Assembly (NCBI RefSeq): GCF_019749295.1
Contig: NZ_JACWFG010000011.1
Span: 248,001-312,000, forward strand
Source: Neobacillus niacini
GTDB taxonomy: Bacteria; Bacillota; Bacilli; Bacillales; Cytobacillaceae
Length of the DNA: 64,000 bases
Direction: 5' to 3'
Part shown: in pieces, positions 1 through 8,680 of the stretch
How the letters are laid out: every line of letters begins with the position of its first letter
Numbering within the stretch: position 1 is the first letter of the stretch
Notes under the pieces: model-generated
Seen by the model: the letters and a program-made list of their open reading frames with translations, nothing else
Told to the model about the DNA's origin: nothing
Databases searched by the model: none
Program-made: the position numbers and the translations under genes

Positions 1-587
1 CCGAAACGTTTCGATTACTTAGAAACGGGGACTTGGATACAATTATATTGTCATTAAGAAATACCACATTTTCAAAATTCTTCTTTACCTTTATTATCAT
101 GGTTATCCAAAATTCATTTACTGTAATTCCCCTCATTATTATCATCACCATTAATTATGCATTGTTCGGTTTTTTAAATGGACTTATATGGAGCTGGCTA
201 ACGAGTATTATTGCGGCAGGAATTTGGTTTTTCGGAAGCCGATATTTTTTTAATGATTGGGTACAGAAAAAAACAAACCCAGAGATATTAGCAAAAATGG
301 AGAAAAATGGTTTACTATTTGTGTTCCAAGCAAGAATTATCCCCTTTGTCCCAACTAGCTTAATCAATATCCTCAGTGGATTAAGTTCCATTACCTTTAA
401 ACATTTTATTATTGGTACTATGTTTGGAAACCTCATCTTCTTCTTTGTGTTATCCCTCATTCCAGCAGGTTTAATGGAAGGAAATACGGAGCAAAACATT
501 CTCTTGGGTATAGCGATCATCCTTGTCGGATTTGTAGTGATATTTCGTCTAAAGAAAAAGCAAAAAAGAAGGAAACAAGTAAATTAG
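1..587 (+). CDS. TVP38/TMEM64 (DedA-like) membrane protein, 5' end outside window
   Basis: The reading frame is open to the left edge, so the TTG at 33 is probably internal and the gene starts upstream. The visible 190 or so residues form a hydrophobic protein with several membrane segments, a central motif FQARIIPFVPTSLINILSG, and a basic tail rich in Lys/Arg. The R-x-x-P-x-x-P-T-x-x-x-N pattern is typical of the SNARE-associated/TVP38 family (YdjX/YdjZ/YtxB in Bacillus), thought to act in lipid handling at the membrane; the substrate is not known from the sequence. A terminator follows at 664-699. Family assignment is fairly secure, function is not. Confidence 0.8.
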   Translation, partial: ETFRLLRNGDLDTIILSLRNTTFSKFFFTFIIMVIQNSFTVIPLIIIITINYALFGFLNGLIWSWLTSIIAAGIWFFGSRYFFNDWVQKKTNPEILAKMEKNGLLFVFQARIIPFVPTSLINILSGLSSITFKHFIIGTMFGNLIFFFVLSLIPAGLMEGNTEQNILLGIAIILVGFVVIFRLKKKQKRRKQVN

Positions 588-663
588 TGACAATTTTATA
601 AATAGCTTGCGTGATGAAAAAAATTATAGTAATCTAGTATTTGTTTGTTAAATAGACATTAAT

Positions 664-699
664 ACCTCTTCTTCTTTTCTTGAAAGAAGAGGTTTTTTT
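664..699 (+). terminator. Intrinsic terminator after TVP38-family gene
   Basis: Inverted repeat ACCTCTTCTT / AAGAAGAGGT followed directly by seven T. It ends the upstream transcript and isolates the following nhaC-type gene. Confidence 0.85.
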
Positions 700-725
700 A
701 TGTTAAAAAAAAAGAGGTGTACACA

Positions 726-2063
726 ATGAGTACAAGCAAAAAAGGGAACCCATGGGCACTGATACCTTTTGCTGTATTTTTAGTATTATTTATCGGCTCA
801 GGTATTGTTACGGGCGATTTTTATAAATTTCCGGTTATAGTTGCCATAGTAATCGCAGCAGCAGCAGCCTTATTAATGAATAGGAAAGAAACCTTTAATA
901 ATAAGGTGGAAATTTTCACAAAAGGTGCCGGTGACTCAAATATTATGCTTATGGTCATGATTTTTCTGTTAGCTGGTGCCTTTTCTGCAACAGCAAAAGG
1001 AATGGGTGCAGTGGATTCAACCGTTAACCTTGCCTTATCATTTATCCCGCAAAATCTTTTGATGGTCGGAATTTTCATTATCGCATGTTTTATATCTTTG
1101 TCCATGGGGACAAGTATGGGCACGATTGTAGCGCTGGCACCAATAGGAGTGGGTATTAGTGAGCAAAGTGATATTTCACTAGCCCTTTCCATGGCGGTAG
1201 TAATAGGCGGTGCCATGTTCGGAGACAATTTATCATTTATTTCGGACACTACGATTGCAGCTGTTAGGACTCAAGGAACAAAGATGAAAGATAAGTTTAA
1301 GATGAATTTCTTGATTGTACTGCCAGCAGCGATCATTACGTGTTCAATTCTTGCTATCCTAACAATGAGTGAGCAAGCAAATATCACCCAGCAATCGTAT
1401 GAATGGATTAAAATATTACCTTATTTAGGCGTGCTAATTACTGCATTGGCCGGGGTCAATGTATTTTTAGTACTTTCATTCGGGATCACTTTTGCGGGTG
1501 TCATTGGATTAATGGATGGCAGTTATGTCCTTATGGAGCTTTTTCAAAAAATCAACGAAGGTATGGCTGGTATGTATGAAATATCTTTCCTAGCTATTAT
1601 GATCGCTGGAATGGTTGCCGTAATTAAGCACAATGGCGGAATTGAATATATCCTTCACCTAGTCACAAGGAATATTAAGTCGAAAAAAGGTGCAGAATTT
1701 GGAATTGCGGGTCTCGTTTGTTTAACGGATCTTTCCACAGCTAATAATACAATCTCGATCATAATTGCAGGACCTCTAGCGAAAAATATAGCGGATAAAT
1801 ATGAAATAGATCCACGTCGGTCAGCAAGCTTGCTTGATGTATTCTCATGTAGTATTCAAGGTTTAATTCCATATGGAGCCCAAATGCTGGTTGCCGCAGG
1901 AATTGCCAGTATATCACCAGTCAGTATTTTAGCATATTCATTTTATCCAATATTAATAGGGATATGTGGAGTGTTAGCCATCTTAACTGGATTCCCAAAG
2001 CTTACAATAAAACGTGTTAAAGAAAATACTGCTTCTGAAGAATTACGTTCTGATCTAGGATGA
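726..2063 (+). CDS. NhaC-family Na+/H+ antiporter-type transporter
   Basis: A polytopic membrane protein of 445 residues with about eleven hydrophobic segments. The motif GGAMFGDNLSFISDTTIAA (residues 160-180) and a second Asp/Ser/Asn-rich stretch (LTDLSTANNTISI) are characteristic of the NhaC/IT superfamily of Na+-coupled exchangers. The ATG at 726 is chosen over an in-frame GTG at 717 because AAAGAGGTG lies at the right distance before it. The gene is followed by the 5-oxoprolinase genes pxpB-pxpA-pxpC in the same direction, so it may move oxoproline or a related anion with Na+ instead of simply exchanging Na+ for H+; that is inference from context. A terminator overlaps its stop codon. Confidence 0.85.
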   Translation: MSTSKKGNPWALIPFAVFLVLFIGSGIVTGDFYKFPVIVAIVIAAAAALLMNRKETFNNKVEIFTKGAGDSNIMLMVMIFLLAGAFSATAKGMGAVDSTVNLALSFIPQNLLMVGIFIIACFISLSMGTSMGTIVALAPIGVGISEQSDISLALSMAVVIGGAMFGDNLSFISDTTIAAVRTQGTKMKDKFKMNFLIVLPAAIITCSILAILTMSEQANITQQSYEWIKILPYLGVLITALAGVNVFLVLSFGITFAGVIGLMDGSYVLMELFQKINEGMAGMYEISFLAIMIAGMVAVIKHNGGIEYILHLVTRNIKSKKGAEFGIAGLVCLTDLSTANNTISIIIAGPLAKNIADKYEIDPRRSASLLDVFSCSIQGLIPYGAQMLVAAGIASISPVSILAYSFYPILIGICGVLAILTGFPKLTIKRVKENTASEELRSDLG

Positions 2064-2079
2064 TCAGAGCGTTTTTTTT
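2045..2079 (+). terminator. Terminator overlapping the nhaC stop codon
   Basis: ACGTTCTGATC and GATCAGAGCGT form an 11-bp stem with one G-U pair and a six-base loop, then eight T. It includes the stop codon of the transporter and lies before the pxpB start, so it should reduce or stop read-through from nhaC into pxpBAC. Confidence 0.8.
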
Positions 2080-2137
2080 GCATAAAAAGGATGTATTATC
2101 TAAAGTAATTAGTAATATAACAAAAATGGCTGATAAG

Positions 2138-2875
2138 ATGGTGAGATATGTGAGTATAGAAATCGTTCCATTAGGTGATTGTGCAATCTCTATTACCTTT
2201 GGTAATAAAATTGATGAGAGTATACATCTACAAATACAACAATTTCTACATATTTTTAATCTTAGAAGGGTTAAGGGAGTGTTAGAGTATGCCCCATCCT
2301 ATCGTTCTGTGGCTATTTTTTATGACCCCGTGATCATACCGTATAGTCAATTGGTGAAAGAGGTATATTCAAGCTATCATTCAGCCCTTAATACTGCTCA
2401 AATCCAATCAATTGTGTTCAGGATACCCGTATATTATGGCAGTGAGACTGGGCCCGATCTAGGATTTGTTGCGGACTACAATAACATCAATGAACAGGAA
2501 GTTATTAACCTGCACGCAAATAAAGAATATTTGATACATATGATAGGATTTGTCCCAGGCTTCCCTTATCTCGGTGGACTTTCAAAAAAACTCGTTACCC
2601 CGCGTCTTAAAAAACCAAGACCCAAAATAGCAGCCGGATCTGTCGGGATTGGAGGGAGCCAAACGGGAATTTATCCAGCTGAAGTTCCTTCGGGCTGGAG
2701 GATTATTGGCATCACACCAATATCATTATTTGATCTTGAGAAAGAAAATCCATCGCTATTATGTGCAGGGAACTATGTTTCCTTCCAACCTATAGAATAC
2801 GATGAGTTTCTTACCATCAAAGCACTGGCAGCTGACAAAAAGTATGATATAAAGACCTATAAAAGGGAGAGATAG
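2138..2875 (+). CDS. pxpB: 5-oxoprolinase subunit PxpB (KipI-like)
   Basis: PxpB works with PxpA and PxpC in ATP-dependent cleavage of 5-oxoproline (pyroglutamate) to glutamate. The protein shows the family pattern: N-terminal GDCAISITFGN, the central GFVPGFPYLGGL (about residue 150), and C-terminal GSVGIGGSQTGIYP and PSGWRIIG. The frame is open back to an ATG at 2060, but that segment contains a terminator hairpin and T-run and reads as unrelated sequence; ATG 2138 or GTG 2150 (preceded by GGTGAG) gives the usual length of about 245 residues. In B. subtilis the homologue KipI inhibits sporulation kinase KinA, so a regulatory role remains possible. Next gene follows after 4 bp. Confidence 0.9.
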   Translation: MVRYVSIEIVPLGDCAISITFGNKIDESIHLQIQQFLHIFNLRRVKGVLEYAPSYRSVAIFYDPVIIPYSQLVKEVYSSYHSALNTAQIQSIVFRIPVYYGSETGPDLGFVADYNNINEQEVINLHANKEYLIHMIGFVPGFPYLGGLSKKLVTPRLKKPRPKIAAGSVGIGGSQTGIYPAEVPSGWRIIGITPISLFDLEKENPSLLCAGNYVSFQPIEYDEFLTIKALAADKKYDIKTYKRER

Positions 2876-2879
2876 AAGC

Positions 2880-3644
2880 ATGCATTTTATTGACCTTAAT
2901 TGTGACCTTGGTGAAAGTTATGGGTCATATAAAATTGGGAATGATAAAGAAGTCTTGAAACATATTTCATCTGCCAATATTGCCTGCGGATATCACGCTG
3001 GTGACCATAATGTAATGATGGAAACAGTTTATCTTGCAAAAAAGCATAATGTGAAAATTGGTGCACATCCTGGCTTTCCTGATATACCTGGGTTCGGCCG
3101 GAGAGAAATGAATCTATCTCCTAAAGAAATCTATAATCTAGTACTCTATCAAATCGGAGCATTGGCTGCTATTACTCAGGTTCAAGGTGTTAAATTAGTG
3201 CATGTGAAACCACATGGCGCTCTCTATAATATGGCGTCTGCCAGCCGGTCGATTGCTGAAGCTATTGCGCAGGCGGTAACGGACTTTGATTCTAGATTAA
3301 TTCTTTTTGGTTTATCAGGCAGTGAACTGATCCAAGCGGGGAAAGCAAAGGGGTTAGTGACAGCAGATGAAGTTTTTGTTGATAGAACCTATCAGCCCAA
3401 TGGGACATTGACTTCAAGAAGCGAGCAGAACAGTATGATTCATGATAGGAAGTTTGCTGTAAATAGAATGATTCGTATGGTTAAAGAAGGAAAAGTGACA
3501 GCAGCCGATGGTACTGACATAAAAATCAAAGCAGATACTATATGTGTCCATGGTGATGAGCCTGCTGCATTAGATTTAATTTTAGCGTTAAAGGATGCAT
3601 TTACGAAAGAAGAAATTCTAATAAGAAAGTGCTGGTCAGAGTAA
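2880..3644 (+). CDS. pxpA: 5-oxoprolinase subunit PxpA (LamB/YcsF family)
   Basis: A 254-residue protein starting with DLNCDLGESYG, the diagnostic LamB/YcsF opening, followed by SANIACGYHAGDH (about residues 30-42), HPGFPDIPGFGRR, and VKPHGALYN. These conserved Asp, His and Lys residues line the metal-like active site of the family. It is the subunit thought to bind 5-oxoproline for the ATP-dependent ring opening completed with PxpB and PxpC. A GGGAGAG site lies before the ATG, and the stop overlaps the start of pxpC (TAATG), which implies coupled translation. Length is normal for the family. Confidence 0.95.
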   Translation: MHFIDLNCDLGESYGSYKIGNDKEVLKHISSANIACGYHAGDHNVMMETVYLAKKHNVKIGAHPGFPDIPGFGRREMNLSPKEIYNLVLYQIGALAAITQVQGVKLVHVKPHGALYNMASASRSIAEAIAQAVTDFDSRLILFGLSGSELIQAGKAKGLVTADEVFVDRTYQPNGTLTSRSEQNSMIHDRKFAVNRMIRMVKEGKVTAADGTDIKIKADTICVHGDEPAALDLILALKDAFTKEEILIRKCWSE

Positions 3645-4588
3645 TGAAGACTCCAATCTTTAAGGTAGTAAAACCTGGATTGCAAACAACTGTACAAGAC
3701 CTTGGAAGATTTGGATTCCGAGAATATGGTGTAAGTCCATCCGGGGCTATGGACGCTTATTCTTTGCAGATGGGAAATATATTAGTTGGGAATGAAATAG
3801 GAGAGGCAGCGCTTGAAGCCCCGCTTATTGGACCCGTTCTGTTGGCTTTACACGATGTTTCAATTGCCATATGCGGTGGTGATTTTACACCGAAAATTAA
3901 TAATCTAGAGGTTGCGCTTTGGAAAAGCATGGTTATAAAGGAAGGGGAAACACTATCATTTGGCAGGGTAAAAAAGGGAGCAAGAACCTATATTAGTGTC
4001 GCTGGAGGTATTCAAATTCCACGCGTCATGAATAGTAAATCAACCTTTTTAACAGGAAAATTTGGCGGCTTTGATGGCAGGGCACTTGAAGAGGGTGATA
4101 TTCTTTATGGTAATCCATTTATTAGAAGAAATAGATTACTGGATGCAAAACTTATTCCAGAATATAAGAATCCACTTAGTGTTAGGGTAATTCTCGGCCC
4201 CCATAAAGAAAAATTTACCCCATTAGGAATTAATACCTTTCTGAATGAAGAGTATATCCTTTCACCCCAATCTAACAGAATGGCGTTTCAATTAAATGGT
4301 CCAAAGATAGAACATAGCGGGGGTGCAGATATTATCTCTGACGCTATTCCATTTGGTGGTATTCAAGTTCCAGCAAGCGGTCAGCCTATTATTCTTATGG
4401 CTGAGCACCAAACAATAGGTGGTTATTCTAGAATAGGGAGTGTTATTTCTACAGATCTTCCACTTCTTGCACAAGCCTTGCCGGGAACAAAGATAAGATT
4501 TGAGGAGATTTCACTAAATTCTGCTCAAAATCTATTGATCAATAGCAGGAAAAAAGTCCAATATTTAAACTGGTTGTCTAGGTCGTAA
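3644..4588 (+). CDS. pxpC: 5-oxoprolinase subunit PxpC (KipA/carboxyltransferase-like)
   Basis: Biotin-dependent carboxyltransferase-like fold of about 314 residues, with TTVQDLGRFGFREYGVSPSG near the N terminus, ISVAGGIQIPRVMNSKSTFL in the middle (GFDGRALEEGD follows), and SDAIPFGGIQVPASGQPIIL near residue 235, all typical of KipA/PxpC. I place the start at ATG 3644 because it overlaps the pxpA stop; the longer frame from GTG 3629 has no ribosome site. Together with pxpB and pxpA it makes a complete 5-oxoprolinase, which recovers glutamate from the pyroglutamate formed spontaneously from glutamine. Confidence 0.92.
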   Translation: MKTPIFKVVKPGLQTTVQDLGRFGFREYGVSPSGAMDAYSLQMGNILVGNEIGEAALEAPLIGPVLLALHDVSIAICGGDFTPKINNLEVALWKSMVIKEGETLSFGRVKKGARTYISVAGGIQIPRVMNSKSTFLTGKFGGFDGRALEEGDILYGNPFIRRNRLLDAKLIPEYKNPLSVRVILGPHKEKFTPLGINTFLNEEYILSPQSNRMAFQLNGPKIEHSGGADIISDAIPFGGIQVPASGQPIILMAEHQTIGGYSRIGSVISTDLPLLAQALPGTKIRFEEISLNSAQNLLINSRKKVQYLNWLSRS

Positions 4589-4601
4589 TATACCGTTGAA
4601 T

Positions 4602-4640
4602 ATGAACTTGAGTTCATTTTAATAGAATTTATGGTATAAT
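4602..4640 (+). promoter_or_regulatory. Extended -10 promoter with overlapping palindrome
   Basis: TGGTATAAT (TATAAT at 4635-4640) is a strong extended -10 element. A perfect 16-bp inverted repeat ATGAACTTGAGTTCAT at 4602-4617 covers the expected -35 region, a typical repressor position. It could instead be a weak pxpC terminator, since four T follow it. It is placed to drive the YitT-family gene. Confidence 0.5.
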
Positions 4641-4761
4641 AATAGTAATTATCATTCATGAATGTTATTTATCTTGGTAATAATAACCTAATCAGAGAAG
4701 TAGCTGTGGAACTACGCTCCAGTTTGGTTTTATTAATAATTTCTTATTAAGGTGTGATTTT

Positions 4762-5646
4762 GTGGCAGAATTGGTAAACGGACAAGTACAACATCGAAAA
4801 CTCCCTCTAAGTAAAAAAATCTTTCGAGCGATAGCCATTTCTCTCGGAGCAATCTTAATGGCTACCGGTCTAGAGATCTTTTTAGTTCCTAACAAAGTCA
4901 TTGATGGCGGGGTAACAGGTATTTCGATTATGATATCTCATGTAACAGGAATTGAATTAGGTATCTTTCTATTCCTGTTAAACCTGCCTTTTGTTTATTT
5001 AGGATATAAGCAGATGGGGAAAACCTTTGCTATATCGACTGTTTATGGAATTCTTGTTTTATCTGTTTTTACAACATTGTTTCACCCAATACCAGCCTTT
5101 ACCGACGATATTCTTCTTGCGACCATATTTGGCGGTATGATATTAGGGATTGGAATTGGAATTGTTATTCGGTTTGGCGGTGCATTAGATGGTACAGAAA
5201 TACTATCGCTGGTCATAACCAAGAAAGTGCCGTTCTCTGTTGGTCAAATTATTATGTTTATCAACCTCTTTATTTTAGGGGCAGCAGGTTTTGTGTTCAG
5301 CTGGGACCGTGCGATGTATTCCCTGCTGGCATACGTAATTGCGGCAAAAGCCATTGATACGGTAGTGGATGGTTTCGAGGAATCCAAATCTGTCTGGATC
5401 ATTAGTGATGTTGCAGAAGAAATCGGAAATGCTGTAAATGCACGCTTAGGTCGTGGTGTAACGTACCTTAAGGGTGAGGGAGCCTATACCGGTGACGATA
5501 AGAAGGTTATTTTTAGTGTTATCACTCGCCTTGAGGAATCAAAACTGACAACGATCGTTGAGGAAATCGATCCAAATGCCTTCCTTGCAATAGCAGACAT
5601 ATCCGAAGTTCGTGGCGGGCGCTTTAAGAAGAGGGATATCCATTAA
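4762..5646 (+). CDS. YitT-family membrane protein (DUF161 plus DUF2179)
   Basis: A 294-residue protein with five or six membrane segments in the first 200 residues and a soluble C-terminal domain of about 85 residues (GRGVTYLKGEGAYTGDDKKVI) that matches the DUF2179 part of the YitT/YpjC/YvjA family. Motifs NKVIDGGVTGIS and GGALDGTEI are characteristic. The role of the family is unknown; the cytoplasmic tail may bind a ligand. The start is GTG 4762 after AAGGTGTG. A long leader (over 110 nt) lies between the promoter and the start. It is a single-gene unit closed by a good terminator. Confidence 0.88.
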   Translation: MAELVNGQVQHRKLPLSKKIFRAIAISLGAILMATGLEIFLVPNKVIDGGVTGISIMISHVTGIELGIFLFLLNLPFVYLGYKQMGKTFAISTVYGILVLSVFTTLFHPIPAFTDDILLATIFGGMILGIGIGIVIRFGGALDGTEILSLVITKKVPFSVGQIIMFINLFILGAAGFVFSWDRAMYSLLAYVIAAKAIDTVVDGFEESKSVWIISDVAEEIGNAVNARLGRGVTYLKGEGAYTGDDKKVIFSVITRLEESKLTTIVEEIDPNAFLAIADISEVRGGRFKKRDIH

Positions 5647-5662
5647 TTTTACTTACACAATG

Positions 5663-5692
5663 AATCTTGGGGCAAATTCCCAAGATTTTTTA
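5663..5692 (+). terminator. Terminator after YitT-family gene
   Basis: AATCTTGGG / CCCAAGATT stem with a seven-base loop, followed by six T. Confidence 0.88.
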
Positions 5693-5763
5693 TTTTCCTC
5701 TTACTACACTTTTTATGTTACATTTAATATGTAGATAGTTTACTAGAAAAGGATGAAACCAAT

Positions 5764-7188
5764 ATGCCAACAGACAAGAAAAGAATTGAGAAGGATTTCC
5801 TAGGTGAAAAAGAGATACCATTTGATGCGTACTATGGGATTCAAACAATTAGAGCAGTAGAGAACTTTCCGATAACAGGATACCGCATTCATGAGTCTTT
5901 AATTAAAGCGCTTGCAATGGTTAAAAAAGCAGCAGCCATTGCTAATATGAATACAACTCGTCTGTATAAAGATCTGGCAAATGTTATCATTCAAGCAGCA
6001 GATGAGATTATTGATGGCAAATGGGACGATCAATTCATCGTGGACCCCATTCAAGGTGGTGCGGGGACATCCATGAACATGAATGTAAATGAAGTTATTG
6101 CCAACCGCGGACTTGAATTATTAGGCCGCTCAAAAGGTGATTATTTTCATTTGAGTCCTAACACGCATGTAAATATGTCACAATCTACAAATGATGTATT
6201 TCCAACAGCAATACACATTTCTACCTTAACTCTTTTAGAAAATTTACTGGTTACGATGGAAGATATGCAGAAGGTTTTCAAGCAGAAGGCCGTCCAATTT
6301 GAAAAGGTCATTAAGATGGGGCGTACGCATCTGCAGGATGCCGTTCCGATTCGTCTCGGCCAAGAATTTGAAGCATATTCTAGAGTTCTTAGCCGTGATA
6401 TTAATCGTATTAAACATACGCGCGGGCATTTACTTGAAGTGAATATGGGAGCAACGGCAGTAGGAACAGGTCTAAACGCTGATCCCAAATATATAAAAGA
6501 TGTGGTAAAACAGCTTGCTGAAATAAGTGGTTTTCCACTAGTAAATGCGGAACACTTAGTCGATGCCACCCAAAATACAGATGCCTATACAGAGGTTTCG
6601 GCAGCTTTAAAAGTCTGCATGATGAATATGTCAAAAATAGCAAATGACCTGCGCTTAATGGCCTCGGGTCCTCGTGCAGGGTTAGGAGAGATTCGACTGC
6701 CTGCCCGTCAGCCAGGCTCATCGATCATGCCAGGTAAGGTAAATCCTGTTATGCCTGAACTCATCAATCAAATTGCCTTCCAGGTAATTGGAAATGACCA
6801 TACGATTTGTCTTGCGTCTGAAGCTGGTCAATTAGAGCTTAATGTAATGGAGCCAGTGTTAGTCTTTAACCTTCTTCAGTCTATTAGTATTATGAACAAT
6901 GGTTTCCGTGCGTTTACGGACCATTGCCTATCAGGAATTGAAGCGAATGAAGAGCGCCTAAAGGAATATGTGGACAAGAGTGTGGGGATTATTACAGCTG
7001 TAAACCCGCATCTAGGATACGAAGTGGCAGCACGAATCGCCAGGGAAGCAACCGTAACTGGTAAATCTGTCCGTGAACTATGTTTAAAATATGATGTTTT
7101 AACAGAAGAGGAATTAGATATTATTTTAAATGTTTATGAAATGACCGAGCCTGGTATAGCAGGGGAAGAACTGTTAGATCGAGATTAA
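5764..7188 (+). CDS. aspA: Aspartate ammonia-lyase
   Basis: Cytoplasmic homotetrameric enzyme converting L-aspartate to fumarate and ammonia. The signature GSSIMPGKVNPVMPE (around residues 316-330) carries the catalytic serine of the fumarase/aspartase superfamily; GAGTSMNMNVNEV and NMSQSTNDVFPTA mark the other two conserved regions. The total of 474 residues fits aspartase. Fumarase is the main alternative, but the T-x-M-N-x-N-E-V context and the overall sequence fit AspA better. GGATG lies before the ATG. It is not linked to an ansA asparaginase here. It is monocistronic, with a shared terminator against the convergent deacetylase gene. Confidence 0.93.
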   Translation: MPTDKKRIEKDFLGEKEIPFDAYYGIQTIRAVENFPITGYRIHESLIKALAMVKKAAAIANMNTTRLYKDLANVIIQAADEIIDGKWDDQFIVDPIQGGAGTSMNMNVNEVIANRGLELLGRSKGDYFHLSPNTHVNMSQSTNDVFPTAIHISTLTLLENLLVTMEDMQKVFKQKAVQFEKVIKMGRTHLQDAVPIRLGQEFEAYSRVLSRDINRIKHTRGHLLEVNMGATAVGTGLNADPKYIKDVVKQLAEISGFPLVNAEHLVDATQNTDAYTEVSAALKVCMMNMSKIANDLRLMASGPRAGLGEIRLPARQPGSSIMPGKVNPVMPELINQIAFQVIGNDHTICLASEAGQLELNVMEPVLVFNLLQSISIMNNGFRAFTDHCLSGIEANEERLKEYVDKSVGIITAVNPHLGYEVAARIAREATVTGKSVRELCLKYDVLTEEELDIILNVYEMTEPGIAGEELLDRD

Positions 7189-7198
7189 TGTCGATAGC

Positions 7199-7232
7199 AA
7201 AAAGGGGTGCTCGTTGAAAGAGCACCCTTTTT
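7199..7232. terminator. Bidirectional terminator between aspA and deacetylase gene
   Basis: AAAAAGGGGTGCTC and GAGCACCCTTTTT form a long stem with T-runs on both strands, serving two convergent genes. Confidence 0.9.
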
Positions 7233-7236
7233 AAGC

Positions 7237-8436
7237 CTATAAATCGAGTAATTCTGTCAGAGTTACCAAGTTATATCCCATTTCCTTCAAAATCGGGATA
7301 ACCTTATCGACTGCTGCTGGAGTATTAATTCCGCCAATATGCATAAGGATAATGTCTCCATTACTTGCTCCTGATTGAATTCGCGAAACAATCACCTCAG
7401 CAGATGGCTGCTGCCAATCAATGGTATCTATCGTCCACTGGATACTGTATGGGTAGCCTGCTCCGCCAACCGTTTTTAGTACATCTGCATTATAGGACCC
7501 AAATGGAAAGCGGAAAAAAGGACGGGGCGTGATTCCTGTTGCTCTTTTTATTGCATCTTCGGCTTTGATTATATCCTGTGAGAGGATATTAGAATTCGTT
7601 TTAACTGCATCTGGGTGTGAATATGTGTGATTTCCAATATCGTGACCTTCTACTGCAATTCTTTTCGCATAGCTAGGAAACTTATCTGCCCAGCCTCCCG
7701 TCAGAAAAAAGGTGGCTTTTACGTTATGCTTTTTCAAGACATCCAATATTCCAATTCCAATTGCATCACTGCCTGCATCAAAGGTCAAAGCAATTTCCTT
7801 ATTCTGAACACTGCCATTTGTAATTATTTTTGATGAAGCCGTTGCTGGTGGTGTCTCTTCCTTCGGCGGCTCTGCTGGAGGAGGGGGTTCAACATTTTTA
7901 CCATACAACTTCAATATTTGGCCCACATAAATAGTGTCTGAGGTAAGATTATTCCATTGCTTTATCTTAGCAACTGTCAGATCAGCCCGTTCTGCAATCG
8001 ACCATAGCGTATCACCAACTTCAACTTTGTAATCAACAGTTCCATTTTCAGGGACAACAATTTTTGCAGGCTGCTCTTCATTTGGCTCTTCAACCTTTGG
8101 ATCTTCACCTTTTGGATCCTCGCCGGCTGGTTCTTCACTTGGTTCTGGTTCCGTTGGTATTTCAGATGGAGGATTTCCATCGGAAGGATTTTCTTTACCT
8201 GGGTCCTCGTTACCTTTAGCAGGGTTTTCAGTTTTTGGTGGTTCAGGATTGTGATTCCCTGGTTTTGATAGGTCCCAATTAAAGAAAAACAACATTAAAA
8301 CTAAGGAAAATAAACTTAAAGCAGCAAGTGTAAAGTAAATCCACTTCCTGCCTGTTTTCTGGATGTGTGAAACAACACCCAATACAAGAAATAAAGAAAG
8401 TAAAAGGGCGGTAAGAATCATTAAATAACCAATCAT
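7237..8436 (-). CDS. Membrane-anchored LysM polysaccharide deacetylase (CE4)
   Basis: The 399-residue protein has two N-terminal membrane segments (about 3-23 and 33-52), a Pro/Glu-rich linker (55-125), a LysM domain (135-178, VEVGDTLWSIAER), a second proline spacer, and a NodB/CE4 deacetylase domain (205-399). Catalytic residues are visible: Asp220 in TFDAG, His270 and His274 in HTYSH, Arg309 in FRFPFGSYN and His366 in LMHIG. The second Asp of the usual TFDDG is Ala, as in PdaA-like enzymes. It should remove acetyl groups from peptidoglycan or a related glycan outside the membrane, with LysM holding it on the wall. Which glycan is unclear. Confidence 0.88.
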   Translation of the reverse strand: MIGYLMILTALLLSLFLVLGVVSHIQKTGRKWIYFTLAALSLFSLVLMLFFFNWDLSKPGNHNPEPPKTENPAKGNEDPGKENPSDGNPPSEIPTEPEPSEEPAGEDPKGEDPKVEEPNEEQPAKIVVPENGTVDYKVEVGDTLWSIAERADLTVAKIKQWNNLTSDTIYVGQILKLYGKNVEPPPPAEPPKEETPPATASSKIITNGSVQNKEIALTFDAGSDAIGIGILDVLKKHNVKATFFLTGGWADKFPSYAKRIAVEGHDIGNHTYSHPDAVKTNSNILSQDIIKAEDAIKRATGITPRPFFRFPFGSYNADVLKTVGGAGYPYSIQWTIDTIDWQQPSAEVIVSRIQSGASNGDIILMHIGGINTPAAVDKVIPILKEMGYNLVTLTELLDL

Positions 8437-8586
8437 TGAAATTCCCCCTTATTTTATAAAGAATAGGGAGCAGAATTCAAAGTGCAGGATTATTATTGGT
8501 TGTGGTTACAAATGAGAGTTATAGAGGAAGTATATAAGAGGAACATATTTCTGCTTTAATGTTATCATATGTAAAATAGTAGGCAG

Positions 8587-8615
8587 TTGTCACGATATCT
8601 TAACAAAAATATAAT
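8587..8615 (+). promoter_or_regulatory. Near-consensus sigma-A promoter with no gene downstream
   Basis: TTGTCA at 8587-8592, a 17-bp spacer, and TATAAT at 8610-8615. Only a terminator follows, which makes it the promoter of the short RNA at 8622-8678. Confidence 0.65.
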
Positions 8616-8621
8616 AATAGC

Positions 8622-8678
8622 TGGTGCCAAATTACAACAAAGAACCGCAAAGTGATTTCCACTATTGCGGTTTTTTTG
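8622..8678 (+). ncRNA. Candidate very short RNA ending in a terminator
   Basis: Transcription from the promoter at 8587 should begin near 8622 and end at the hairpin ACCGCAA / TTGCGGT (8651-8671, with an inner AGTG/CACT stem) followed by seven T. The product would be about 55 nt, without an open reading frame. The same hairpin probably also ends the minus-strand gene at 8681-9031, so the plus-strand RNA is a hypothesis resting on promoter quality and on the T-run, which is stronger in the plus direction. Confidence 0.4.
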
Positions 8679-8680
8679 GT

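Noticed and set aside
2060..2137. Upstream extension of PxpB to ATG 2060
   Set aside because: It contains a terminator hairpin and T-run and does not align with the family start; 2138/2150 gives the usual length.
6147..6721. Minus-strand frames inside aspA
   Set aside because: Shadow frames of a well-conserved gene.
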